From positions 496,001 through 560,000 of the forward strand of contig NZ_FNIE01000003.1 in NCBI RefSeq assembly GCF_900103985.1: a stretch of DNA of 64,000 nt, given 5' to 3'. This DNA comes from Actinacidiphila guanduensis. GTDB lineage: Bacteria; Actinomycetota; Actinomycetes; Streptomycetales; Streptomycetaceae. Under the pieces are notes generated by a model, which was given only the letters and a program-made list of their open reading frames with translations, did no database searches and had not been told where the DNA came from. Below, piece by piece: positions 37,385-48,439 of the stretch (positions are counted from its first letter, which is position 1; each line of letters starts with the position of its first letter). A program made the translations under genes and the position numbers.

Positions 37385-37899
37385 TCAGTTTGTGGTGCAG
37401 GTGAGGGTGGGGGGTGGGGTGGGGGTGCCGCCGTTGACGACGTAACCGAAGGTGGTGGAGGCGTTGGGGGCGAGCTGGCCGTTGTAGGGGGCGTTGGTGG
37501 CGGTGGTCTGGCTGCCCGAGGTGCCCTGGACGGCGTTCCACAGTGAGGCAATCGTGGAGCCCGACGGTTGGGTCCAGGCGACCTTCCAGCCCGAGATGGT
37601 GCTGCTGCTGGTGTTGGTGACCGTGACCTGTGCCTGGTAGCCGCCCGTCCAGGCGTTCACCGACGCGAACACCGCCGAGCACCCCGACCCACCGGAACCA
37701 CCCGTCGAACCCGACGTCGTACCCGAGGTCGTGCCGGACGTGGTGCCGCTCGTCGTACCCGACGACGCCCCACTCGACGTACCGGACGTCGTGCCCGAAC
37801 TCGTACCCGCCGACGTACCCGAACTCGTGCCGCTCGACGTACCGGACGACGTACCGGACGAAGTCCCGCTCGACGTACCCCCGTTCGTCGCCCCCGTGC
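37260..37899. repeat. Left arm of a 640-bp inverted repeat (CBM2, linker and 3' flank)
   Basis: This segment is the near-exact reverse complement of 40416-41058. It covers 125 bp beyond the esterase stop, the whole CBM2 module and the Gly-Thr-Ser linker of the esterase. The CBM2 protein sequences are identical; the few base differences I could find are synonymous. The left arm has an extra TGGGTGCCG just outside the stop. Confidence 0.92.
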
Positions 37900-38839
37900 C
37901 GTCCAGGCCGAAGAACGCGATCGCCTTCGCCGCCATGCCGCTTGTCGGCAGCACATGGCCCGCGCCCTGGACGCTGATCCCCTCGACCGGCGGCTGCGTG
38001 CCCGCGTCACCGTAGCGGGTGCGGGTCCAGGTGGACTGGGGGTGATCGGTGAGGACCGGCGTCTGACTCACACCGAGCACGTTCGTCCACTGCTTGATCT
38101 CCTCCCCGAAGTTCGGGTAGGCGAGCGTGGTGTCCGCGGTGCCGTGCCACAGCTGCATGCGCGGCCGCGGGCCGCTGTAGCCAGGGTCGGCCGCCCGTAC
38201 CAGGTCGCCCCATTGCTGCGGGGTCTTGATCGACTGGCCGCTGGAGCACGTGCTGTTCCAGGACGACCCGTCGGTCGTGGCGAAGCAGCCGAACGGCACC
38301 CCCATGAAGGCGGCGCCGGCCTTGAAGACGTCCGGGTAGTCGCCGAGCAGGACGTTGGTCATCATCGCGCCCGAGGACGCGCCGGTGACGTAGACGCGTG
38401 AGGCGTCGCCCCCGTAGTGCTGCTCGGTGTACGTGACCATCGACATGATGCCGACCGGGTCGCTGCCGCCGCCGCGCTTGAGCGCCTGCGGCGAGGAGAC
38501 GTCGAAGCAGCTGCCGCTGCGGGTGGCCGACGGGTAGACGACGATGAAGCCGAACTGGTCGGCGAGTGAGGCGAATTCGGTGCCCGAGTAGAAGCCGGGG
38601 CCCGAGCCGGTGCACTGGTGGACGGCGACCAGGATCGCCGGATGGGCCGGGGCGCTGTTCGGCACGTAGACGTACATGCGCAGGTTGCTGGGGTTGTCAC
38701 CGAAGCCGGTGACCTCGGTGAGCGAGGCCGCGCTGGCCCTGGTGGCCGAGGTCGCGGCGAGCAGGAGCGCCGCGATCAGCGGCACGACACCCATGAGCAG
38801 GGCGACGAGCAGCCGTCTGCTGCTCCTCTTCCGGGGCAT
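37385..38839 (-). CDS. Secreted CE1-type esterase (PHB depolymerase-like) with C-terminal CBM2
   Basis: A 484-residue secreted enzyme. A signal peptide (RRLLVALLMGVVPLIAALLL, cleavage near RASA-A, residue 38) precedes an alpha/beta-hydrolase domain of the esterase PHB depolymerase family, where acetylxylan and feruloyl esterases also fall. The nucleophile is Ser155 in VTGASSGAM; the Asp is probably in LWHGTADTT and the His in GAGHVLP. A linker of GTSS/GTTS repeats leads to a carbohydrate-binding module family 2 ([20 protein letters not shown]). The ATG at 38839 gives the signal peptide; AAGGA lies 12 nt upstream. With the divergent xylanase it probably removes acetyl or feruloyl groups from xylan. 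Confidence 0.92.
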   Translation of the reverse strand: MPRKRSSRRLLVALLMGVVPLIAALLLAATSATRASAASLTEVTGFGDNPSNLRMYVYVPNSAPAHPAILVAVHQCTGSGPGFYSGTEFASLADQFGFIVVYPSATRSGSCFDVSSPQALKRGGGSDPVGIMSMVTYTEQHYGGDASRVYVTGASSGAMMTNVLLGDYPDVFKAGAAFMGVPFGCFATTDGSSWNSTCSSGQSIKTPQQWGDLVRAADPGYSGPRPRMQLWHGTADTTLAYPNFGEEIKQWTNVLGVSQTPVLTDHPQSTWTRTRYGDAGTQPPVEGISVQGAGHVLPTSGMAAKAIAFFGLDGTGATNGGTSSGTSSGTSSGTSSGTSSGTSAGTSSGTTSGTSSGASSGTTSGTTSGTTSGTTSGSTGGSGGSGCSAVFASVNAWTGGYQAQVTVTNTSSSTISGWKVAWTQPSGSTIASLWNAVQGTSGSQTTATNAPYNGQLAPNASTTFGYVVNGGTPTPPPTLTCTTN

Positions 38840-41058
<2,219 letters not shown>

Positions 41059-41158
41059 AAAACAAACCCGGCGAGCCAGCAGTGGCAGCGAGCCACGAGT
41101 CGGAGACGATCTCCATGACGTCGTGCTCCTCGTCGGCCTTGCTTCGTGAGCGACACAG

Positions 41159-42136
41159 CTACACGAAGTGGCCGTTGGAGACTCGGGTGGCGGACTGCTT
41201 GAGCCTGGTGAGGAGGGGGACCGCCTCGACGTGGAGGACTCCGGGGAGGCCGCCCAGCTGTTCGGTGACGTAAGTGAAGAGCTCCGCGCTGTCGCGGCAG
41301 GTCACCGCCGCCACGACGTTCGCCGAACCCGTCACCGCGGCGACCCAGCTGGTCTGCCGGTGCGAGGACAGTGCCTCGCAGACGGGGACGATGAGGTTCG
41401 GGGCGACCTGGAGGAGCAGCGTCGCCGAGATCCGGTAGCCGAACGCTTCCAGCATCACGTCCACGTCCACGCTGACCGCGCCGCTGTCCAGGAGTGTCTG
41501 GAGCCGGCTTCTGACGCGGGACAGCGGCCAGTTGAGCGTACGGGACAGCGCGGACGCGGTGGCCCTGCCGTCTCGGCGCAGCTCATCGATGAGGGCACGG
41601 TCCTCGGCGAGCACATGACCGTACGCCTCCTGCCGCCGGGAGGGATCGCGCCCCTGCAGGAGATGCCGTTTCGCCTCCTCGCCCAGCGGCTCGTCGAACC
41701 CGGACCACTCGGCGGGGCCTCCGGAGTACGAGTGCAGCACCAGGTACGTGCTGAACGAGAGCACCTCCGCCGTGTGCGAGATCCGCGGCAGCACTCCCGT
41801 TCCACAGGCGGCGTCGGCCGGGAGGGTCGTCGTGCACATCAACTCGGCACCGCCTGAGTGCAGCGCGACCCAGGAGACGTCGTCGCGCGCGGCGAGCACC
41901 TCGCCCAGGTGGGCTGCGGCTGCCGGCCGGCACTGGAGCCGCAGCAGCCAGAGCCCGCGCCGGGCCGAGGCAGTCGCCTCACTGACCAGTACGCGGAGCA
42001 CCCCCGCCTCGTGCATGGCGCGGTAGCGGCGAGTGGCGGTCTGCTCCGACACCCCGACCACCTCCGCGATCCGCCGCATCGGGGCCCGGCCGTCGAGCAT
42101 CAGAGATTGGAGGATTTGCTGATCCATGACGTCCAC
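41159..42136 (-). CDS. Lrp/AsnC family regulator with two AsnC-like halves
   Basis: A 325-residue regulator, twice the usual Lrp length. The first AsnC helix-turn-helix is at residues 1-55 (ILQSLMLDGRAPMRRIAEVV, SEQTATRRYRAM). A second one, near 175-225, has ALIDELRRDGRATASALSRT and LSRVRSRLQTLLDSG. The end looks like a ligand-sensing RAM domain (SWVAAVTGSANVVAAVTC). The start is probably the GTG at 42136, which lies 6 nt after TAAAAT with no ribosome site; ATG at 42127 is the alternative. It is divergent from a VOC protein gene 100 bp away, its likely target. Confidence 0.88.
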   Translation of the reverse strand: MDVMDQQILQSLMLDGRAPMRRIAEVVGVSEQTATRRYRAMHEAGVLRVLVSEATASARRGLWLLRLQCRPAAAAHLGEVLAARDDVSWVALHSGGAELMCTTTLPADAACGTGVLPRISHTAEVLSFSTYLVLHSYSGGPAEWSGFDEPLGEEAKRHLLQGRDPSRRQEAYGHVLAEDRALIDELRRDGRATASALSRTLNWPLSRVRSRLQTLLDSGAVSVDVDVMLEAFGYRISATLLLQVAPNLIVPVCEALSSHRQTSWVAAVTGSANVVAAVTCRDSAELFTYVTEQLGGLPGVLHVEAVPLLTRLKQSATRVSNGHFV

Positions 42137-42142
42137 GGGCGT

Positions 42143-42148
42143 ATTTTA
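42143..42148 (-). promoter_or_regulatory. -10 box TAAAAT of a leaderless promoter
   Basis: On the minus strand TAAAAT is followed by ACGCCC and the GTG start of the Lrp-type gene. It is the best -10 match seen in this window. Confidence 0.65.
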
Positions 42149-42236
42149 GACGTGTTCTCCGCGACTTCATGGAAGTAGCTGCTGCAAATCGCCCGACCCC
42201 TGGGGCGACCGGGACCGTGTGGCCAACAATCGGCCC

Positions 42237-42701
42237 ATGAGCGTTTTGAACCACCAGATCGTCCGGTCCCGCGACGCCGGGGCCTCGGCCCGCTTCCTGG
42301 CCGACATGCTCGGCTTCGAACCCCCGGTATCCCTCGGCCACTTCGTGATGGTGCAGGTCAGCCCGGACGTCACCTTCGACTTCATGACGACCGAGGACAC
42401 CATCGCGCCCCAGCACTACGCCTTCCTGGTCAGCGAGGACGAGTTCGACGCGATCTTCGGCCGGATACAGGAGCGCGGCCTCGCCTACTGGGCGGACCCA
42501 CGCCACCAGCTCGCGGGAGCCGTCAACCGCCTCGATGACGGCCGCGGCGTCTACTTCGACGACCCGAGCGGCCATGAGCTGGAGATCATCACGCGCCCGT
42601 ACGGCAGCGGGGGCCTCACCGCCGAGCACGTCAACCCGCTGCTCACCGAAGAGTTGACGGCGAACGGGAAGCTCCCGGACCTTCCCGCACCGGGCCGTTG
42701 A
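42237..42701 (+). CDS. VOC superfamily (glyoxalase/bleomycin-resistance type) protein
   Basis: A 154-residue protein of the vicinal oxygen chelate fold. It opens with VLNHQIVRSRDAGASARFLA (metal His near residue 5), has a central QHYAFLVSEDEFDAIFGRI and ends the fold with VYFDDPSGHELEIITRP, whose Glu is a metal ligand. Family members include glyoxalases, dioxygenases and antibiotic-binding proteins; the substrate is unknown. The ATG at 42237 matches the family N-terminus; the GTG at 42219 would add six residues. No ribosome site is visible, and AACAAT lies 6 nt upstream, so it may also be leaderless. Confidence 0.85.
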   Translation: MSVLNHQIVRSRDAGASARFLADMLGFEPPVSLGHFVMVQVSPDVTFDFMTTEDTIAPQHYAFLVSEDEFDAIFGRIQERGLAYWADPRHQLAGAVNRLDDGRGVYFDDPSGHELEIITRPYGSGGLTAEHVNPLLTEELTANGKLPDLPAPGR

Positions 42702-42784
42702 GCGAATCTTTGAGCGCACCGCCGACCGGGCCACCGAACTCCCGAGCGAGCAGCCCCATCCCTACCCCATCCGAAAGCCGTGCC

Positions 42785-43156
42785 ATGCCCCGATTCACCG
42801 AACTGGACCCGCGCGTCACCCTCGCCGACCAGCTGGACGAGGGCGGCGGCCCGGTCGTCCTGGTCAACATCCTGCGTGTGGCCCCCGAGGACGTGGACCA
42901 ACTGCTCCTGGCCTGGTCCACCGACGCGGCCGCCCTGAAGAAGCAACCCGGCTTCATCTCCACCCAGTTGTACCGCGGCATCGCCGGCAGCAGCACCTTC
43001 CTCAACCACGCCGTATGGGAGTCGACGGCCCATTACCGGACGGCCCGCCTCGACACCACCACCCGAGCAGCCGCCCGCGCCCTCTACCCGCCCAGCCTCA
43101 CCGCCACCCCCCACCTCTTCCGTAAACACCCCGTCCCAGGAATCTGCGTCGCCTGA
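42785..43156 (+). CDS. Antibiotic-biosynthesis monooxygenase (ABM) domain protein
   Basis: A 123-residue single-domain protein of the dimeric alpha/beta-barrel type. Typical elements are VVLVNILRVAPEDVDQLLLA, ALKKQPGFISTQLYRGI and FLNHAVWESTAHYRTA. Related proteins are cofactor-free monooxygenases or small accessory proteins, often next to secondary-metabolism or stress genes. The ATG at 42785 is preferred because the extra 29 residues available from a TTG at 42698 (which overlaps the VOC stop) are low complexity. It lies 83 bp after the VOC gene and may be co-transcribed. Confidence 0.78.
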   Translation: MPRFTELDPRVTLADQLDEGGGPVVLVNILRVAPEDVDQLLLAWSTDAAALKKQPGFISTQLYRGIAGSSTFLNHAVWESTAHYRTARLDTTTRAAARALYPPSLTATPHLFRKHPVPGICVA

Positions 43157-43335
43157 ACCCACGGCAGCCAAGGTGTGCATTGGGTTCCGACGGGGGTTCA
43201 CGGCTGTCCTGCGGACAGGCTGCGGACCGGTCGGGCGGGCCGCGGAAGCGAAAAGGCGTGGTGCCCAAGCCGAGCCCTCAACGAGACTCCGGGGGTGAGT
43301 GACCGACACCCCTACCCCTGCTGCGTGCACCGCGT

Positions 43336-43704
43336 GTGGCTGCCCTGACCGAACTCGGCGCCCGCACCCCCGTCGTCCCGCCGCTCACCGCGCGCCTACG
43401 AGCCGCCGCCGCGGACGACGCCCCAGGCTTGCCCTCGACCCACTTCGCCGAGGTCGTCAACGACCTGGCCGACCATGCCCAGGTGATCCTCTACTCGCAG
43501 TTCTGGCGGGTGGACGCCGGCCGCACAGACGGCATATCCGGCACCGGTCTGGACTGGGAACTCGACTGGACCGCGCCCTGGGAGCACCTGGTCGAGGAGT
43601 CCCGCACGTGGTCCCTGCTGGAAGCCTCCGAAGCCCCCGTCGGCGACACCATCTTCGTCGCCCCCACGTGGATGGACCGTACCGACCTGTACCCGGAGAG
43701 GTGA
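43336..43704 (+). CDS. Hypothetical protein, unrecognised
   Basis: A 122-residue acidic protein, Trp-rich in its second half (ILYSQFWRVDAG, GLDWELDWTAPWEHLVEES, TWSLLEASEAPVGDTIF). There is no signal peptide or membrane segment. I do not recognise the family. Its codon pattern fits real coding, and it ends 3 bp before the DUF6000 ATG, whose ribosome site lies within its last codons, so the two are probably coupled. No ribosome site precedes the GTG at 43336; the frame is closed by TGA at 43300, so no longer start exists. Confidence 0.6.
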   Translation: MAALTELGARTPVVPPLTARLRAAAADDAPGLPSTHFAEVVNDLADHAQVILYSQFWRVDAGRTDGISGTGLDWELDWTAPWEHLVEESRTWSLLEASEAPVGDTIFVAPTWMDRTDLYPER

Positions 43705-43707
43705 CCG

Positions 43708-44340
43708 ATGCCGTCCCAGCACCCCGAGGAAATCGGCTACGGCTACGTCATCGAGCGCTACGTGACGAGGAAGGACCCGGGCCGCGCGCGCTACCTCGTC
43801 CTGAAAAGTGGTCGATTCCTGCGGCCCGAGTGGCCTCACGCCGAACGTTTCGCCCATCACCTCATCGACGACTCGGTCACGATCACCGATGCCGAACTGG
43901 AGGCCCTCCTCGGATACGAGTGGCGCTCACGCCTCACCGCCGCCTGGCTGATCGGCGTGGGCCGACGCGCCACGTTTCGCGAACGCCTCGGCGACCTGCT
44001 CCTGGCCGGCGAGTTCTGTTTCTCCGGGGGCGCCTACTGCTTCGCCCTGGCCCGCTTCGGCACCCACGCGGACGCCGAGATCCTCACCGCCTATCTCGAG
44101 CACTACCTCCCCCGCACCGACCTCCGCTACGACCAACCCGCCGCCTTGGGTGCCCTCCTGCGCCTCGACGCCCACCTCGGCACCCACCGAGCCGACCGCT
44201 TCACCCAGCCCGGTGGCCTGTGGGAGCAGTGGGTCAATGCCCTCGCTCACCTCCGCGACCACCCCGCCTTCGCCCCTGTCGCGTGTCACCGCCGGACGGA
44301 CCTCCAATGCGATTTCGCCAACGGCTGGACCAGGCCGTAG
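43708..44340 (+). CDS. DUF6000 family protein
   Basis: A 210-residue protein whose middle matches what I remember of the actinobacterial DUF6000 family: ITDAELEALLGYEWRSRLTA then AWLIGVGRR, GEFCFSGGAYCFALARFGTH, YLPRTDLRYDQPAALGALL and GGLWEQWVNALA. No enzymatic motif is evident. Leu- and Arg-rich helical stretches recall helical-repeat scaffolds. The ATG at 43708 has AGAGG 6 nt upstream. It forms a pair with the unknown protein before it. Function unknown. Confidence 0.78.
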   Translation: MPSQHPEEIGYGYVIERYVTRKDPGRARYLVLKSGRFLRPEWPHAERFAHHLIDDSVTITDAELEALLGYEWRSRLTAAWLIGVGRRATFRERLGDLLLAGEFCFSGGAYCFALARFGTHADAEILTAYLEHYLPRTDLRYDQPAALGALLRLDAHLGTHRADRFTQPGGLWEQWVNALAHLRDHPAFAPVACHRRTDLQCDFANGWTRP

Positions 44341-44395
44341 CCGCAGCCGATGAGCTGCAGCACGACTCCACGGACCCCCTTGGCTGCCGGCCCAC

Positions 44396-44530
44396 ATGGA
44401 CTTCAGCGGCTCAAAATGGGCCACCGCAGATGAGTTCGTGGAGCGGTTGACGGCCAAGGGACCGAGGCCCGAGCACTTGACCGGGATCACGACGTGGGTC
44501 CCGCACCTGTCCAGGGCCCGAGCCGCTTGA
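44396..44530 (+). pseudogene. Possible gene remnant or small ORF (44 codons)
   Basis: The frame reads MDFSGSKWATADEFVERLTA and continues through RPEHLTGITTWVPHL to a TGA at 44528. It looks protein-like (mixed, not GC-bias repeats) but has no ribosome site and is short. It could be the 3' remnant of a degraded gene of the accessory patch, or chance. Confidence 0.3.
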
Positions 44531-44560
44531 TGACTGACAGACGGCCTTCCGCTCGAATGA

Positions 44561-45649
<1,089 letters not shown>

Positions 45650-45895
45650 GTGACGACTTCCCGTAGGCGCGGAGGGGGTGGACCGGCTCCAAGTCTACGG
45701 GCCGGGCCCGCCTCACCCGGACGGCCGAGCGCCCCGACACCCGCCCGCCCGGGTTCCCAGACACCCACGCGGGCACTCGCGGCACCGCTCCACCGGGACG
45801 CCCACCGGGCACCGGACCAGGCCGCGCGTCTCGAACAGCGCGCCCAGCCGGGCGAATCCGCGTGTCCCGGCCCTGCGTACACCACTTTTCGTGCC

Positions 45896-45901
45896 TACGT
45901 T
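45896..45901 (+). promoter_or_regulatory. -10 box TACGTT of a leaderless promoter
   Basis: TACGTT, then GGGTAG, then the GTG start of the DUF6542 gene at 45908. Confidence 0.5.
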
Positions 45902-45907
45902 GGGTAG

Positions 45908-46693
45908 GTGGACCAACACAGTACGCGTACGGGCACCGCCCCCCGCCCCGCCCCGGCCGCCGTCCCGGTCCGCCCGGCCGGGCCGGTCGCGGCCGCCGTA
46001 CGACGGCTGCGCACCCTGCCCGGCGGCGGCAGCACCGGCGGCACGGGAGGTACCGGCGTTGCTGGGGGCGCCGACAGTACGGGGGTAACCAGCGGTACGC
46101 AGGCCTGGACAGCCGGCACCACCCGTACCAGCCGCCCAGCCGGCACCGGCCGCACCGGCACCCCCCGCACCGATGGCACCGTCGGCAGCGCCGCCCCGAC
46201 CCGCGCCGCCCGCGCCCAAACCCCCCGCGCCACCGGCACGACACGCGCTGCGCGCACCCGCACCCGTACCGCCCGCCTCCGCCCCCGCCTCACCGGCCTC
46301 GGCACCGCCGCCCTCGTCACCGTGGTCACCGTGCTCGCCGGCCTGCTGGACTCCCTGCTCTTCCACGGCCCCGGCACGTTCTTCGGCGTCGTCTTCGTCC
46401 TGGTGTGCGCGGCCGCCGCGGTCTACGTACGGCCCTACGACCTGGTGGCCGCGCCCGTCGCCGCGCCCATCGCCTTCGCCCTGGGCATCGTGCTCACCGC
46501 CGACGGCGGCAGCGGCGGCCTCGTCGGGCACCTGGTGGCCGTCTTCACCGGGCTCGCCCTGATGACCGGCTGGCTCTACACCGGCACCGTGCTGGCCGCC
46601 GTCATCGTCGGCGTCAGAGCTTTGCGGCAGCCATCGCGGCGCCGACGATCCCGGCGTTGTTCTGCAGCTCCGCGGGGACGATCTCCGCGCTGA
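45908..46693 (+). CDS. DUF6542-type membrane protein
   Basis: A 261-residue protein. Residues 1-125 are Thr/Gly/Ala/Arg-rich low complexity. Then come about four membrane helices (TGLGTAALVTVVTVLAGLLD, FFGVVFVLVCAAAAVYV, APVAAPIAFALGIVLTA, GTVLAAVIVGVRAL) in the arrangement I recall for DUF6542. The Arg-rich C-terminal tail overlaps the 3' end of the convergent ppgK gene by 80 bp. GTG at 45908 has no ribosome site but lies 6 nt after TACGTT. Function unknown. Confidence 0.72.
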   Translation: MDQHSTRTGTAPRPAPAAVPVRPAGPVAAAVRRLRTLPGGGSTGGTGGTGVAGGADSTGVTSGTQAWTAGTTRTSRPAGTGRTGTPRTDGTVGSAAPTRAARAQTPRATGTTRAARTRTRTARLRPRLTGLGTAALVTVVTVLAGLLDSLLFHGPGTFFGVVFVLVCAAAAVYVRPYDLVAAPVAAPIAFALGIVLTADGGSGGLVGHLVAVFTGLALMTGWLYTGTVLAAVIVGVRALRQPSRRRRSRRCSAAPRGRSPR

Positions 46694-47351
46694 TCCCGTG
46701 GATGTGCGGCAGGAACTTGTCGGGCTTGCGGCTGACCCCGCCGCCGATCACGAACAGGTCGGGCGAGAAGAGCATCTCCACGTGCGCCAGGTACTTCTTC
46801 AGCCGGTGCGCCCAGTGCTCCCAGCTCAGCTCCTCGTCCTCGCGGGCCTTGACCGAGGCGCGCCGCTCGGCGTCGTGCCCGTGCAGCTCCAGGTGGCCCA
46901 GCTCGGTGTTGGGCACCAGCTTGCCGTCCACGAACAGGGCGCTGCCGATGCCGGTGCCCAGCGTGAGCAGGATGACGGTGCCGCCACGGCCCCGCCCGGC
47001 GCCGAAGGTCATCTCGGCGACGCCGGCGGCGTCCGCGTCGTTGAGCACCACCACGGGGCCGCCGAGCCGCTCGCTGAGCAGCTTGCGGGCGTCCACGCCG
47101 ATCCAGCCGTGGTCGACGTTGGCCGCGGTGCGGGTCACGCCGTCGACCACGACGCCGGGGAAGGTCACCCCGAGCGGGCCGCGGTAGCCGAAGTGCGCGA
47201 CCACCTCGGCCACGCCCTCGATGACACCCTCCGGCGTGGCCGGGTGCGGTGTGGGCACCTTGCAGCGCTCCTCGGACAGGTCGCCGCGGTCGAGGTCGAC
47301 CGGCGCGCCTTTGATCCCCGTACCGCCGATGTCCACACCGAACACGTTCAT
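46614..47351 (-). CDS. ppgK: Polyphosphate-dependent glucokinase (ROK family)
   Basis: A 245-residue ROK kinase that phosphorylates glucose using polyphosphate (and usually ATP). VFGVDIGGTGIKGAPVDLDR begins the phosphate-binding domain; VVVLNDADAAG carries the catalytic Asp; LTLGTGIGSALFVDGKLVP is the ROK glycine motif; and ELGHLELHG holds the glucose-binding residues, without the CxCGxxGC zinc loop of other ROK proteins. ATG at 47351 matches the family; GGAGG is only 2 nt away, but TAACGT lies 7 nt upstream, so the mRNA may be leaderless. The 3' end overlaps the convergent DUF6542 gene. Confidence 0.95.
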   Translation of the reverse strand: MNVFGVDIGGTGIKGAPVDLDRGDLSEERCKVPTPHPATPEGVIEGVAEVVAHFGYRGPLGVTFPGVVVDGVTRTAANVDHGWIGVDARKLLSERLGGPVVVLNDADAAGVAEMTFGAGRGRGGTVILLTLGTGIGSALFVDGKLVPNTELGHLELHGHDAERRASVKAREDEELSWEHWAHRLKKYLAHVEMLFSPDLFVIGGGVSRKPDKFLPHIHGISAEIVPAELQNNAGIVGAAMAAAKL

Positions 47352-47399
47352 GGCCTCCACGTTAAGGGCGGGTGCTGATCCGCACCTGTCCGAGTCTCG

Positions 47400-48383
47400 T
47401 CACCTGTTGGCTTCCCCGGCGGCGAGCTCCGCACGCAGGTCCCGCCGCAGTTCCTTCGGCAACGAGAACTGGATGGACTCGCGGGCCGAGGTCACCACCG
47501 ACACATCGCCGAAGCCGCGGGCGGCCAGCCACTCCAGGACGCCCTCGACCAGGATCTCGGGCACCGAGGCGCCGGAAGTGACGCCGATCGTGGAGACGCC
47601 CTCCAGCCAGCCCTCCTCGCACTCCTCGGCGAAGTCCACCAGGTGCGCGGCGCCGGCGCCGGCCTGCAGGGCGACCTCCACCAGCCGGATCGAGTTGGAG
47701 GAGTTGCGCGAGCCCACCACGATCACCAGGTCGGCCTCGGCGGCGATCTGCTTGATCGCGACCTGGCGGTTCTGGGTGGCGTAGCAGATGTCGTCGCTGG
47801 GCGGGGAGACCAGCTGCGGGAAGCGGTCCTTCAGCGCGTCGACGGTCTCCATGGTCTCGTCCACCGACAGCGTCGTCTGGGAGAGCCAGACCACCTTGGA
47901 CTCGTCGCGCACCTGAACGCCCGCGGCGTCGGCGGGGCCGTCGACCAGGTGGATGCGCTCGGGGGCCTCGCCCATGGTGCCGATGACCTCCTCGTGGCCC
48001 TCGTGGCCGATGAGGAGGATGTCGTAGTCGTCCTTGGCGTACCGGACGGCCTCCTTGTGCACCTTGGTGACCAGGGGGCAGGTCGCGTCGATGGAGGCGA
48101 GCTTCCGCTCGGCGGCCTCGTCGTGGACGACGGGCGCCACGCCGTGCGCGGAGAAGATGACGATGGAGCCCTCGGGCACCTCTTCGGTCTCGTCGACGAA
48201 GACGGCGCCCTTCTTCTCCAGGGTCTGCACGACGTACTTGTTGTGCACGATCTGCTTGCGCACGTAGACCGGGGCGCCGTACTGCTCCAGCGCCTTCTCG
48301 ACGGTGATGACGGCACGGTCCACGCCAGCGCAGTACCCGCGGGGGGCGGCGAGCAGGACACGGCGGGTGGAGTCAGAGCTCAT
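47400..48383 (-). CDS. ispH: 4-hydroxy-3-methylbut-2-enyl diphosphate reductase
   Basis: A 327-residue iron-sulfur enzyme, the last step of the MEP isoprenoid pathway (HMBPP to IPP and DMAPP). Three cluster cysteines are seen in [25 protein letters not shown] and [11 protein letters not shown]; the catalytic Glu lies in the [10 protein letters not shown] region; [14 protein letters not shown] is conserved. Its ATG at 48383 has no ribosome site and is 6 nt after TACGAT, consistent with a leaderless mRNA. It is divergent from xseA with a 56-bp gap. Confidence 0.98.
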   Translation of the reverse strand: MSSDSTRRVLLAAPRGYCAGVDRAVITVEKALEQYGAPVYVRKQIVHNKYVVQTLEKKGAVFVDETEEVPEGSIVIFSAHGVAPVVHDEAAERKLASIDATCPLVTKVHKEAVRYAKDDYDILLIGHEGHEEVIGTMGEAPERIHLVDGPADAAGVQVRDESKVVWLSQTTLSVDETMETVDALKDRFPQLVSPPSDDICYATQNRQVAIKQIAAEADLVIVVGSRNSSNSIRLVEVALQAGAGAAHLVDFAEECEEGWLEGVSTIGVTSGASVPEILVEGVLEWLAARGFGDVSVVTSARESIQFSLPKELRRDLRAELAAGEANR

Positions 48384-48389
48384 GGGCCC

Positions 48390-48433
48390 ATCGTACGGGG
48401 CTGCCCCGCGCTGTCCGAGGGGCGCACTAGGGT
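48390..48433. promoter_or_regulatory. Back-to-back leaderless promoters of ispH and xseA
   Basis: TACGAT (48390-48395 on the minus strand) is followed by GGGCCC and the ispH ATG. TAGGGT (48428-48433, plus strand) is followed by GCGGTC and the xseA ATG. Both -10 boxes stand exactly 6 nt from the start codon, and the -35 regions must overlap between them. Confidence 0.65.
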
Positions 48434-48439
48434 GCGGTC

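Noticed and set aside
42698-42784. A TTG start at 42698 for the ABM-domain protein, overlapping the VOC stop
   Set aside because: The added 29 residues are Ser/Pro low complexity and the ATG at 42785 begins where the family begins; overlap alone was not enough.
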